From contig JAULJL010000004.1 in NCBI GenBank assembly GCA_030761205.1, positions 40,458,172 through 40,522,171 on the forward strand: DNA of 64,000 nucleotides. Direction: 5' to 3'. A model generated the notes under the pieces. The model saw nothing but the letters and a program-made list of their open reading frames with translations. It was not told where the DNA came from and did not search any database. The position numbers were made by a program, and so were the translations under genes. This document shows positions 49,020-61,195 of the stretch, piece by piece (the first letter of the stretch is position 1; each line of letters starts with the position of its first letter). This stretch comes from Fremontodendron californicum (lineage: Eukaryota; Streptophyta; Magnoliopsida; Malvales; Malvaceae).

Positions 49020-49469
49020 TTTAAGCTTGCGTCTAGTTTCCTCAGCTGCCTATCAAACAAACAAACAGAATATAAAGGCACATCAGAATAGAAGTTCCCT
49101 AAGGCTAAATTCACAAAGCTAGCGGCTTATGATTAAGCCAAATCCAATCGCCGTCTCTGTTCATAAGAAAACACCGGCGAAGCCAATCCAGATGGATTTA
49201 ACCAACCTACAATATTCAACAAATCCACCCACATTTTCTTTGTACAAGTAAAACCCAATCAAAACCAGAATGGTTTTGGAATCATCAGGATTCAAAAGCA
49301 GCAAGTGATAGAAGAGTATTTACAATAAGAATTTCTCATTCCATGAAGATGCTGAACTGGTAGATAATTTTATTACTGTGAAATGGAAAAAGTCTAAACC
49401 ATAGACAAAAGATATAGTTTGGGAAAGATATTAGACAGAAGATACAAGTAGATGAGCCATGAAACGGCA
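47919..49469. other. Convergent 3' flanks of DUF1997 and DUF1218 genes
   Basis: 3' UTR of the DUF1997 gene, T-rich tracts, ATT repeats (48627-48643), a (TA)n array (48973-49014) and the DUF1218 3' UTR. No gene supported. Confidence 0.45.
48973..49014. repeat. (TA)n microsatellite
   Basis: About 42 bp of TA alternation in the convergent intergenic region. Confidence 0.95.
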
Positions 49470-50433
49470 TTACACAGCACCTCCTTTGACATGGTATTCA
49501 GCTGTAAGAAGCTGAGCAGGGTCAGCTTTATTGTCTTTTTCAACTTCGTCGAAGTGATCCTGTCGGGCATTATCAGCCAACATAAGGGCAACTAGCCAGA
49601 AGAGGGCTGAATCGAGGGATACAAAGGCACCACCACCAAGGAGTCCAGTCTTGGCAGTAGCGCATTCTGTGGTGAGATTGTGATGAACATTGCGAGTCAA
49701 GTGAAGGTGCTCTGTGATGGTTGGCCATAATAGCAGAGTGGCTGCTAAGCCACCTGTAAACCTGCCACAAGCGGATCAAGTGAAGAGAAGATGATATACC
49801 ACTGGTAACTTAATCAGAATTACAGAAATCATTGAATTTACATAATCATGGGTTTTTATTTTCTTTTATCAAACTTACGAAATCATGGATTTTTTTTTTT
49901 TTTTAAATAAAAAGAAAAAAAGAAAAAAAGAAAAAGAGAAACTAGTGCTTACAAGGCAATGTTGAAGAAGACGAAGAAACTAGTGCTTTGGAAGAGAACA
50001 GAATGTGGAACAGATTTTCCTTTGTAAGGGTAAAACAGAGACCAATAGCCAGCGACAGTAGATAGTATCAGAAATGTAACCGATAAGTAGCCCAGAACCA
50101 CCGAAGGATCCGATGGATACTTGCAAATAACCACATCTTTTCCAGAAATTGGAGTTCCAGCTGCAGGCTGTGATTTAAATGAATTGGAATAACTTTTTTT
50201 ATCAGAAAAATCAAATAATACTCCCTCGTCAACAATCAATAAATTAAGCGTTTTAAAAATAATTATTATTATTTAATAAACCCTAAAACTAACTAACAGT
50301 AGCAGATTAGAGTAGAGAAGGTTGAGAAAAAATATACACTTACCTTCTTGTTTTCGGCAATGACTCCGAAGATGAAAGACAAGACGCCAAGAAAGGCGAT
50401 GATCAGGGCAGCTCGTTTGATGGTCACAGCCAT
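49470..50433 (-). CDS. DUF1218 four-helix membrane protein
   Basis: Exons 50344-50433, 49953-50167, 49470-49761; 198 residues. Helix 1/signal: ALIIAFLGVLSFIFGVIAEN. Then GKDVVICKYPSDPSVVLGYL with the conserved Cys, helix 2 (LSVTFLILSTVAGYWSLFYP), helix 3 (TSFFVFFNIALFTGGLAATL) across the exon 2/3 junction, CATAKTGLLGGGAFVSLDSA, and helix 4 (LFWLVALMLADNARQDHF). The DUF1218 family is plant-specific and includes MWL1/2, which affect lignin and secondary walls; other members are of unknown role. A 5' UTR intron is likely (donor CTAG|GTATGTTC ending the non-coding exon at 50686; acceptor ATTATTGCAG near 50474). A TATA-like TTATAAA lies at 50809-50815. By position it fits At4g31130 (recalled). Confidence 0.93.
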
Positions 50434-50825
50434 TTTCGCTTTTGATTTTGATTTGACGATGCTCTGCAATAATAATATAGTAGTATTAATCGATGACGAC
50501 TAGGGTTCAATAATAATCATTATTATTTGCTCTGTCTCTCTCTCTGTCTGTCTGTATTAATTATATTATTAGGAGCAAAATAATCATTGAAGAGGGTTTT
50601 TTCAGATTTAAAAAAAAAAAAAAAGAAAAAATGGGCAGAAAGAAACAGAGTGATTGAATGGTATTTGTCGGAGGAATGAACATACCTAGCTGATCAAAAG
50701 GCGTGTGGGTGTCTCCTTTTCCCGGAAAGATGAGATCTCAGGAGGAATGGAGATAATAAATTTTTAATTTTTAATTTTTCTTTTCTTATTGAATGAATGA
50801 TTTCTTTCTTTATAAGTACCAATAA

Positions 50826-50828
<3 letters not shown>

Positions 50829-50866
<38 letters not shown>
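50829..50866. repeat. (TA)n microsatellite
   Basis: TA alternation just upstream of the presumed DUF1218 TATA region. Confidence 0.95.
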
Positions 50867-50869
<3 letters not shown>

Positions 50870-51520
50870 AAAAGGGAATTAAGTATTATTGTGAGATTCA
50901 GATTCAAAGTCTCCATCCTTAATCCTTACCCGTCGCCCTTACAATGACCTTTTTGCCCCCTTTCTTTTTCAATTTGTTTTTACTATTTTTGATTTTTCAA
51001 TTTCCAACTCACCACCAATCAATCACCACCCACCAATGAATCAGAAAAATATGCAAAACCAATTTTGACTTTTCACACTACAATTCATTTTCGCTATTCA
51101 TTAGGTGAATGAAAAAAAATTATGAGTAAAAAATTATGTTTAAAAAAATTTATTAGTGAGTAGTTTGTAATTTGTAAGTATGGATAATTTTAAAAAAAAA
51201 TAATTAATTTTAGAAAAAAATTTGATAAATTTTTTTAAAATAAAAATCATATAAAATTTGAAAAGTCATTAATAACTTTGATATGTTTTTTTATATAATA
51301 AATTTTTTGATTTTTTAATTTTTTTATCAATTAAATTGGTATCATTTGATAATAACATCAAATCAATTTTTTTTTTTTTATAATAGTAGAGATTTGAAAC
51401 CAGGACACGTATTTTAAGCCAAAATTAATCCATATATCCATATTATATGAAATCACCAATGTTGAAAAAAAAATTAATTAACGAAAATAAATGGTTGAAT
51501 TGTTTATGGATGTATTGAAG
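50867..51520. other. Intergenic, AT-rich
   Basis: Upstream flank of the DUF1218 gene, ending in long A and T runs. No feature recognised. Confidence 0.45.
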
Positions 51521-51982
51521 TAGACCTGCTCATGGTCGGGTTATTCGTCTAAACCCGAAGCCCGCCCGATATTTGAGAGGGCTTAGACAAAAATATTAGG
51601 CTCGAAAAATGGGTCTAGACAAAATTTTAGGCCCGTTTTCTAAACGGGCCGGGCCTTGGGCAGAAAAAATTAGGCCCGGACCTGACCCGGCCTGACCCGA
51701 ATAGTATTATAAAAAATAAATATATTTTATATTTAATAATTAAATAATTTATAATATGAAATTACTTTATTATCCTTGAATTTTAACCTATAAAAAAATA
51801 CAACTCAATAAAAAAATTTGGCGGGCCAGGCCGGGCTTGGATATTATAGTAATAATATGAATCGGGCTTAGACAAAAAAAATAGCCCATATTTCGGGCGG
51901 GGCCGGGTCTGGGCAGACATAAAAGCTCTTAGCATATACTCTGAGCCCGGCCCGAACCCGGCCTAGCCCATGATCACCTCTA
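51521..51982. mobile_element. hAT-type MITE rich in GGGCCGGG words
   Basis: 462 bp. Ends TAGACCTGCTCATGG and, inverted, TAGAGGTGATCATGG (12/15) with the hAT-like TAGxG start. It is flanked by the identical octamer TATTGAAG (51513-51520 and 51983-51990). The body carries many CGGGCCGGGCC / GGCCCGG strings in both orientations. Non-coding. Confidence 0.8.
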
Positions 51983-53033
51983 TATTGAAGCTTATTATTT
52001 ATATATATATATATACATATATATTTACTTATTTTCATAGGTTGCATTAGCCATCTAATTTGTTAGAAAATTTAATTTTTAATGACTTTTATCGTTAGTG
52101 AAACTTGATTTTCTTACTATTAGATACATCAAATTACAGAGAGAAAAACATATTAACAAAATATAAAAATATGCCAATCAATAATGAAATATAAAAAGAT
52201 GCAAGTTAAAAAAAATTAATTATAGAAGATTAATCCATGTATTTGTAGAGAAATTGTTGGTAAATAAATTAAAATGAGACCTTGTTAGTAAACCGTCTCA
52301 AGAGTTGAACCATATGCTCAATATTTGACAAGATTTATTTGAAAAATAGATTTGGACAAAAAATAAGCAGATTTAAAAAATCAGGTCGGACCTTGGCTTT
52401 AACATTCAAAAGTCGAATCTGATCCAATCTGATCTATTTTTTAATTACATAATTTTTATTTTTTTATTTTTTTATATATTATACAATTTATATCATATAA
52501 AAGATAAATATATAATATTACAATGTAAACATTAGAAAAGATGTTAAATTATTCATATTTTTAAATTTAATAAAAACATAAAATTACTAAAAAATAAATA
52601 AATAATATATATTTTAATTTTTTTAGGAAAAAAACTTAGGCGCGAGCTATGCAGGTCTAAGCTATACCATTTACAAATCTGAGTAGCTTTGGACAAAATA
52701 TTAAAATTTGAATTGTCAAACTGAATCGAGTTTGGGCAAACATATATAATGTTAATACTATACTTAAATACAGTCTGACTCATGAACACTTTTACTCAAT
52801 AGTAAGGATGAAATCATCTTTAAGTTTTAAATTCAAATCTCACCGTAGATTTAATTCAATTTTATTAACTTATTGGTTTAATTTGTTTCTTTATTAATTT
52901 ATTACATGGATGTATTATTTGACATACTATAATATACCTTTCATTACACTTCAAAAAATTAGATTAAAGTTTTGAACATGATATTTATATTAATTTATGA
53001 CAGATTCAATGATCGATTTTTAAAGTTAAAATT
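51983..53033. other. Repeat-derived intergenic sequence
   Basis: AT-rich. Around 52340-52800 scattered words (AGGTCGGACCTTGG, AATCTGATCCAATCTGATC, GCAGGTCTAAGC) resemble a strongly eroded copy of the GGGCC-type element to the left. No gene. Confidence 0.35.
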
Positions 53034-53570
53034 AAATCACTATGATAAATTATGCAAAATATGGGATGAATTGAGACAAGATATAAACATAACATGAAAA
53101 AATAATTAAAATATGATATGACACGAAAAATAACATGAACACGACACGAATATGTCAAAATCTATATAAAACGAATTATTAAAATGTAAAAATTTATAAT
53201 ACTTTGAACATACAAAAAATAACACGAACATGAACACGACACCAACACACAAATGTTTCTCTAAATTTAATCATTATGAAAAATTATGCAAAATATGTCA
53301 TGATTGAGATACGATACGAATATACAATTTTTTTTTCTAAATTGAATCACTATGACAAACTATCCAAAATAATGGATGAATTGAGACATGACACGAACAC
53401 AATATGAGAAAAATAATTAAAACACAACACAGAAAATAACATGAACACGACACGAATACACGAACGTGTCAAAATATACATAAAATGAATTATTAACGTG
53501 TAAAAATTTGTATAAATTTATAATACTTTGAAAACACAAAAAAAATAACACGAATACGAACACACAAAAT
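53034..53570. repeat. Two imperfect copies of a block of about 310 bp
   Basis: The order of words AATCACTATGA, GATGAATTGAGAC, AACATGAACACGACACGAAT, AATTATTAA, AATTTATAATACTTTGAA and AACACGAA at 53034-53240 recurs at about 53345-53560. Many CGACACGAAC-type words give the region an odd, non-coding composition. Confidence 0.6.
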
Positions 53571-53660
53571 TTTCTCTTTCTCTTTCCTTTCTTTTCCTTT
53601 CTTCCCTCTTTCTTTTCTTTTCTTTTCTTTTCTTTTCTTTCTTTCCTTCTTCATAATTTT
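53571..53660. repeat. Polypyrimidine (TTTTC)n tract
   Basis: About 90 bases of almost pure T and C on the plus strand with a TTTTC period. Confidence 0.9.
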
Positions 53661-53700
53661 TTTTTTAAATACCTAAACTAACCTTTAATACCATTGTTAG

Positions 53701-53761
53701 GTTGTCCCCAAGCAAGAGCTCTTAAAATTGAAATTGAGCTCTCTCATGATTTGGGGACAAC
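53701..53761. repeat. Short perfect inverted repeat (hairpin)
   Basis: Arms GTTGTCCCCAA (53701-53711) and TTGGGGACAAC (53751-53761), with an inner GAGCTC pair, around a loop rich in AATTGAAATTG. Confidence 0.8.
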
Positions 53762-54420
53762 TTTTAACTATGTTATAGATCATAGATATCAAAAGTTACT
53801 TAATTGTGATTATAATACGTAAACTGCATATAAAAATGGGATAAATGTCAAATTTACTAATCTAATTATTTTTTATGCAATGTTATCATTTACTTTAATT
53901 TGGGGTGCAATCTTATCATACGGTTAAAAAAGTTGATCTTAAAGGTGAGTTTGGTTTGGAGAATGTTTCATTACCGTTGGTAATAGGATTCTCCCTTACA
54001 AGATTACCAAGACACATTTCCAGTAATATGTCATATCTGTGTTTGGTTTAGCAAGCCTTCATATAAAATTCTTATGTTTGGTTGACAGCATATAAGATTC
54101 CTAATTTACATCTTTTACTAAATTACTCTCTAAGCAAAAATGAGAAAATTTGTTAAGTTACACATATTTATTGACCTATTATACCAATATAATATATTTT
54201 GATACAATATTTAATTACTAACTAAAAGAAAACTACAATATACAAAGGATGGAACATTTTTTAAGTACTAACAAATAGAAAACTACTATTTAAGTCTCAA
54301 AGTAATGCTACAATTCTTAAAGTATCAAGCATACACAAACAAAACCATACACAACTACATTGATCAGCAACAAAATTTATCATACATAAGTTGTTGTTCA
54401 AATTTACAAGGAAATTAAAA
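53762..54420. other. Left part of the composite transposon-like locus
   Basis: From about 53940 the sequence has GTTTGGTTTGGAGAATG, TTACCGTTGGTAATAGG and GATTACCAAGACAC words, usual near the ends of some plant TIR transposons. No exact end or target duplication could be fixed. Confidence 0.35.
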
Positions 54421-54741
54421 TCATTTGTCAATATACAAAATAAGCAAAGTTGTGCAAACTTCAATAAAAAATCTCATAATTAATCCTTTATTATAATAAG
54501 AAGAATGACATGCATAATTGCTATTGCTCATATCATTTGATTTTTTTTGAAATATTTCTTCTTGTTGTTCCGTCACATTTAAGTTCCAATACTCTATAAA
54601 TGCAGTTTCTGCATCCCTTCGATCCTTATACATCTTGTGATGGCCACCCCGATAACCCAAGCCTTGAACTTTAGCTTCATCCCAAGTATTATAAATACCT
54701 GACCTACGCCCGTCGAAAACAACATAATACTTTCCAATCAT
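54421..54741 (-). CDS. RNase H1 N-terminal-like (hybrid-binding, viroplasmin-type) domain protein, transposon-associated
   Basis: ATG at 54741 (preceded by TTTTTAG, a good acceptor) gives 106 residues. The first 55 are a clear RNase H1 N-terminal / hybrid-binding domain: YYVVFDGRRSGIYNTWDEAK, then GYRGGHHKMYKDRRDAETAF and IEYW. This fold binds RNA-DNA hybrids. No RNase H catalytic domain follows; the C-terminus (NEQQEE-like acidic/Gln stretch, then a hydrophobic end) is unfamiliar. The frame is also open upstream to 54867. Such domains occur beside plant TIR transposons, and here it lies downstream of malic enzyme debris, so I take it as part of a mobile element rather than a host gene. Confidence 0.6.
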   Translation of the reverse strand: MIGKYYVVFDGRRSGIYNTWDEAKVQGLGYRGGHHKMYKDRRDAETAFIEYWNLNVTEQQEEIFQKKSNDMSNSNYACHSSYYNKGLIMRFFIEVCTTLLILYIDK

Positions 54742-54968
54742 TTTCAAAAAACCTAAAAATATAAAGTAATTATCAATATAATTGGCAAATAAAATTAAAA
54801 TCACACTATTGATCATAGAGAAAGACTTCATCTTAAGAACTACAGATGTAGATCTCAAGCACATCAAATGAAGAAATTCAGGAGAATTTCCATACTGGAA
54901 ATACTTACCGCTGAAGGACGAACCCCTCCAAGTGTTGTGTATAAAGACAATTTTTTAGTGGAATTCTC

Positions 54969-56757
54969 TGTTGGATTCGACCTCATGCTCAAACAATAAT
55001 CAAATTAAAGAAGAACATGAACACAGCGGAATAATAAACAACGAAATAGTCGAATCTTACAAGATCATGCTTGTAAAATATAATGCGATCTTGTAATTAT
55101 AAAGCATACATACGATTAGAAATCATACCTTAACTCAAAGATCTAGTAATCTTGAGTTTATAAACAGCCCACTCAATCTTGAACACCAAGCTATCAATCC
55201 GAGATTTCAAGCCACACAAGTGTCTGGCCTCTAACGGTAATCCATACAAGATGATCAAGAAAACCTTCATAAGGTAGGAACAGAGTACGATGCTAGTAGT
55301 CTAGGTTTCAAGAAACCTCCATAGCCAAATGCTTCATAAGCATTAAGGAGAAGAAAACGCTTTTCTTGCTTCTCCGGGTTTGGTGTGTCAACCTCAAGGA
55401 TTATCTTGATCTTCTTTCTTCTTCACTCTATGCCTTTGCTCTCTTGAAAGAAAACGTTTTTCTCTCTAGCAATTCATGAAGAGGCAAGGAGGAAGTCAAT
55501 AAATCAAGAAGACACCAAAGCCTCTAAGCATATCATATATGCGGCTAGGGGGCCATAGGGAGGTTGGCTATCACATGTTTCTTTTATATAGGGGGCGGCA
55601 ATCACTCCAGGGTTTGGACTATTGACAATGACTCTTATGTATTTAACCTTAAGCCCTTCCACTTAATTAAACTATTTAATTAAGTCCCTATTGATTAAAT
55701 TCTCAAATTAATCAATTAGGCTCTTTCCATTTTAATCTCTTAATTCACATTTCTGTGTGTGACCCATTAAACTTCCAATATGTTGGCAATGAATATAAAT
55801 TAATCTAATTAATTTACATTCATAGATCATGAGCGGACTCTAGCAAGCCATCATGACCACCCAAATACTAGAAAGTCAAGTTAGTCTCGACATAACCTTT
55901 CGTGTTCAGCCTATCACTGTAATTCGATCCTTTCGCCAAATATCCCGGAAAGACCATGAGCATGGTGCAGTGTCTACTCATGTTCAATCCATATTAGTTT
56001 TTTGCAGCTATTAGTTAACTTTGTGAACTTAGAGAAACTATTTCTCCTAAATTCATCATACTCTGGCCAGAGATTCCATCAAGTTAACTTAAGCCAAGAA
56101 CATATGAGATATGTCTCTGATGTCACTTGGAGTGGTGAATCCTCTCTGGATCACTCATTCATCTTCGTATGGTTTATGTCATACCCAAAACCACCCTACC
56201 ATAAGCATCACTCTGTGTTAGGGATCCGTTCGTGATGGAATCAAAATATGACACTCTCCATACAAGATGACCTGGTATCACAAGTCAGATGACTACTTAC
56301 ACGACTAATACGTGAGAATGTTTCCATAGGACTTGAGTGACAATACCAAATGGAGTTCTCACGGCGGGCCATGTTCATTGAACTTGTTCAACAGATAAGC
56401 ACCTACATGTTATCCTAAAGTATCTCATATACTTCAACACGTGAGATCAGTTGCTTACTAAGTAAGTAGGCTTAACATGTACTAGTTTTTGAGCATTGCC
56501 AATGCCTCGTTTTGGCAATACGATGACCAGTAACCGATTTAGGAACATGGCTTTGATGCATAAGGATCTCACAATTATATATAATTCCTTTGCAAGGCCA
56601 TTATGTTCCATGGGCTTCATCCGATTAGTACTTAATAACTTCTTATCATTGTACTAACATGAAGGAAAACCTTGTATCATTAAGATATAGTGATGGGTTT
56701 GCATTATTGGTAGTTTATGCCTGACCAAACCGATTGGCTCTAGGGCATATACCAACA
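54969..56757 (-). repeat. 3' LTR (left)
   Basis: 1789 bp, TG...CA ends. Its reading frame VNLSQEHMRYVSDVTWSGES recurs in the other LTR, showing close but not full identity. Confidence 0.92.
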
Positions 56758-56770
56758 ATCTCCCATTTGC
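56758..56770 (-). other. Polypurine tract of the LTR element
   Basis: Minus-strand GCAAATGGGAGAT directly before the 3' LTR start TGTTGG. Confidence 0.7.
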
Positions 56771-59700
56771 ACTAAGACAATCGCTAATGCATCCAGTGCC
56801 GAACTCTTTCGATTAGCAATTGTGTCTCTACTAGGACATAGCTTGAGTACATCGTTGTGAGAATATGCTTCGGTCATATTCATTTGATAATCTCTATCAC
56901 AATACTTATCCGGATCACAATGAAACCTGATTCCTCATGGCTCATGTTGTTACTTTAACAACTAGGAATCTTTTAATTAGCCCAGTGAGCTATGAATCCA
57001 AATATACCTTCTTGTAGCCTTAAACAAAAAGGTTTGTATTCTGACTTAGAATATAAATAATTCAGTCCTCTCTAATTTGGAACGTTTCCGAATAACTGAA
57101 TCCATTTATATCATGGTCTTAAGTCACTTGTTGGATTCTCTCTATGTTAAACTTATTTAACATTTAATCCAATCATTTGTTGCTAAATCTTTTAGATCTT
57201 AGCATTACTGTCGATTTACCTTTTAATCATCAATGTATCTAATATACATTGTTCAATGAGTAATCCTCATTACTCCTACTAACCCTTAGGTGTGCACAAA
57301 AGATATCTCAACCTTTTGATAAATTCAACTCTTGAATGTCACTATCAAAATTGGATATCTTAATCCATTGTCTAACAATGTTCTATTAAGTAAACTCATC
57401 TCTTATGAGTTATGCATCACTATGCATCCTACTTAATCATTACGTTTAGTAGACTCGTCTCTTATGAGTAATGCATCACAATGCATCCTACTAAATCTTT
57501 GTGCCTTTATGCATCTTATGCATAATGTCGGATTTCAACTTATGACTTTTAACTTTTAAATATCATAAACTCCCACTGTTTCCTACTTGTGTGGAAACAT
57601 TCAAAGTAAACTTATTTACTTTCCTATGGGATGTGAATTAAAAACTCTTTTGAATGCACATTTGTAATTATAAAACCAAATATCTCATATCTCATATCTC
57701 ATATCCCATATCCCATATGAATGTTTGTTTTACAAATACAATTCGAAATCCTTTAGAGGTTAGTGTTTCAGCAATCTCGGCTATTTTGAGCATCATGGAC
57801 TTTTCTATGTCATCACATAGTAATGTCCATCCAATTCATCTGATATGAATTCTATTAGATAATCAATCAATTTAGTTTCAAGACATTCTTCATTTAGATC
57901 ATATCTTTATAAAAATGCTCTTTAACTAAATTAGTTTCATAATCTCATTATGAAATTCCTTGAGCCAAAGCTCATCTAGTTATCAAGTTTTGTATAAGAT
58001 TTCTTTTGATTCATAATCAAAGAAACTACTAGCATCTATATACTTTAATCTTATACTTTTGGCTTGAACAACCTTTGATTATCTTTTATGCAAGTTTCTA
58101 GCTTATTATGAGTGTAATAAGACCATAATATGGAACAAATTCCATATGACCTTTCGTTTCATTCTAGGATGAATGGCCAAGCATCTAATGCTAGCATAAC
58201 CGAAATATCAATGATAATGTTTCTAAAACATTCATCATGAATAGGTTGGCAAGCTTGATCAAATATCAACTAAGGTTGCCACCTCCTTGGTCTTATTCTT
58301 TTCACTTGTCCTTACTATTAGTTCCATCTATATGTCATACATATCTTTGAACCAATCTTATATGTATCATATACCTAAAAGTAGTGAAAACAAACTCATA
58401 ATAACCATGAAGTAAAACTTCTTAAGTTTCACTTCCTTTCAAGTATCAAATATACTTCTTGTATTTAAGTTTCCAATGCCTTGCATTGCCACAACGATGG
58501 TATGTCCTTTTGATCGATATCAATTTCTTTTTTCATCTCATTATCCTTACTTTGAAGAACGTTTCTTCGGCTACCTTCCCTTAGTGGAAGTAACAAAGTG
58601 GATGATCTTCTAGTCTAGTGAGCACATTCAACAACACCAATCGATTCATGTTGTCCCACAACACGACTTGCTAATTGCTCTTAGATAATGAAGAAAGAAC
58701 TAAGTCCATACTTAGATCATGATCCATAAATCAACCAAGTTTCTCAAACTTGTTGATGCATCCATTAGCACATGATGCCTCATAGGCTACCTTTTTAATC
58801 ATCTTTCATTGGAACAATTCCTCGAGATGTTTGAACTTCTCATTGCTAAATACCTCATGGATCATTAAGGACATAGTCATTCATTTCATATCCATCACAA
58901 TCTTATTGTGCAATTGATTAATGTAAACCGACTTTGCATCGAGTATGCAATTAAATGACTAGTTAACCTGCCATGACAATTTATATCCCATATAAACCAA
59001 TGCATATAATAGTCATTATGCAAATTGCAATCATTAAAACCAGGTTTTAAAGTTTGAATGATTGTTCTCACTATTTTATCAACATAGTAGCCCTCCTCTA
59101 CTATTCGAGAAATTTAACTTCTAAACTTCTTAGTGAGCAATGACCCCTTTCATCCCACCATGACCTTGAGTGACTCAACAAGCCATGTTGAAACTAATTG
59201 AGTAGGTAACTTCGCTTACCAATTGCATCTCTATGCAACTCCTTGATCAGTTAGGTGACAACTCTTTGCCTAAATGCATCATATGTATTTCGCCTAACTT
59301 TGCCTCTAAACGTCATGCGATCAAGTTTTACGCATCCGAATAACATGACATCTAGTTGAGTAAGACCCACCTTCTATAACTCAAACATGAACGTACATTA
59401 GTTTGACCTTGAGTGCCTCAACAAGCCTCCTACTGGAAGAACTCTAGTTATCTTGTTAAGATGGTGGAAGGCAACTTATCATGCGTAACATGGACTCAAT
59501 ATAATTTAATGAGAGATTTCTTTATTTCATTAATTAGGTCTCATTTCTTTTCTTTGTTGATTGACATGCATAGCATTTATTCAAATATATATCACATATA
59601 TAAATTCAAAAATAAATCTATCTCATGCAATCTACTAGGATGATTATGAACTTTACTACTCTAGTTTCCTTGAGCCATTAGGAAACTAGTTGGTCAAATT

Positions 59701-61181
59701 CCTAGGGTACCTATACATAGTTTTCATAAGTCTTGATGGTGATCTCCTTGGTTCTTCTTCTTGGCGCCTTTTCTCCTTACATTTGGGAATTACATAAATT
59801 CTAATCTTAGCCTAAATCTAAATCTACAAGCCTATATAACATTTACATATCTTTAGTAGAAACCTCGAGTTACATTCGATGGGAGTTAGGTGAGAAGAGA
59901 ATTTACAATCCCAGAAATGAATAAGAGAAGGCAGGGTTCCCAGATCCTAGTTATAAAAATACTAAAAAAAAAAATTAACCATCCATGACCTAAATCTAAG
60001 GTCTAAGTCCATAACCATCCTCATGCTTTCATAATCACATCAGAAAGCATAAAAATAAATGCATACATATTTAATGTCACTTAGTAATCTTGTGTGTCAT
60101 TTAAGGAAAGCAATATTTAAATTCATTTAAATATACTTGGCTCAAATTATCTAGCAATTTTAATTTTAATTCAATTTACTTGAGTCCTAATCCAATTAGG
60201 ATTCATTGAATTAAAATCTTCCATCTAATTAAACAATTTAATTAGATTTCCTAACATCTTAGGAAGTTCAAGTTTGATTAAAAAACTTTCTCTACAAAGA
60301 AAGTTTCATATCTTCTCCTAACTTTAGGAGTCCTTGTTCAACTACGAAACAATTTCCACAAGGATAGCTTAGGTGCATTCCTAACTCTTAGGAATCTAAT
60401 CTTGACTAGGAAACAATTTTCATAAGTCCAAAATTCCAAAGAATAAGAATTTTCAAAAATAGAAGGCGATGCCCTAACACACAATTTTTGTGTGTAGCCG
60501 TCTCCCACCTTTAGTAAGTCACGTCGCCGTAACCTGCAACCTTTGTTGGGGCAACGTTTGCCTCAAAGCAGCTGCCTCTTTTGGTGGATAAGTAGTGAAC
60601 AATTCACACACAATTTATTCGTTAATTTTTTGCCAATTATACCTACAATTCAAGAATCAAATTCAAGAACTCAAGGCTGCCCAGAAAATTTCAACAACCA
60701 TGCAAACAGTTTGCACAACTTTGAGAGGCAGTTCCGGCAATAAAAAAGATAAAAAAAATTCACCAAAAATTACAGCAGAAAGATAGACATGTTTTGGACT
60801 TCTCCTCAAATTTTCAGAATTTTTGGACACATCTAACCATGTCAAAACCGCAACTTACAGCAGGTGTGCAGAAAAATCCTGCACTTGTGTTCTTCAAAAT
60901 TCAAGCACCAAAACCAATTCAAATCAAATCCAAACTTGTTTCTTTTAACTTCTTTGTGTCATGCAATCATATGGAATGGTTAAACATTGATCAAATCAAT
61001 TTTAAACATGTTTTAAATAATTTAAAACACCAAGATCAGATTGCAAACAGAAGCTGTCAGAATTGAAACAAAACAAGAAAACGTTTTTCTTGAAAAACCT
61101 TTGCTAGATCAACACACAATTTAATCCAATTGAATATTACCATAAATTAAACATGTAAATCACAAGAAAACTTACAATCTA
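56771..61181 (-). other. Inner region of the LARD-like element
   Basis: 4.4 kb without a retroviral-type reading frame on either strand. It holds short direct repeats: a 52-bp unit at 57390-57441 and 57449-57500, CTCATAT/CCCATAT heptamers at 57682-57718, and TGACCTTGAGTGxCTCAACA at 59161 and 59405. Confidence 0.8.
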
Positions 61182-61194
61182 GGCTCTGATACCA
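61182..61194 (-). other. tRNA-iMet primer binding site
   Basis: Minus-strand TGGTATCAGAGCC, complementary to the 3' end of plant initiator Met tRNA, one base downstream of the 5' LTR. Confidence 0.92.
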
Positions 61195-61195
61195 C

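Noticed and set aside
56002..56235. 77-residue frame repeated at 62280-62492 as a gene family
   Set aside because: The two frames are the same part of the two LTRs; plus-strand and not conserved in start or phase with a gene.
57654..61066. Small frames inside the LARD interior
   Set aside because: Short, on both strands, low-complexity; no retroviral or host domain recognised.
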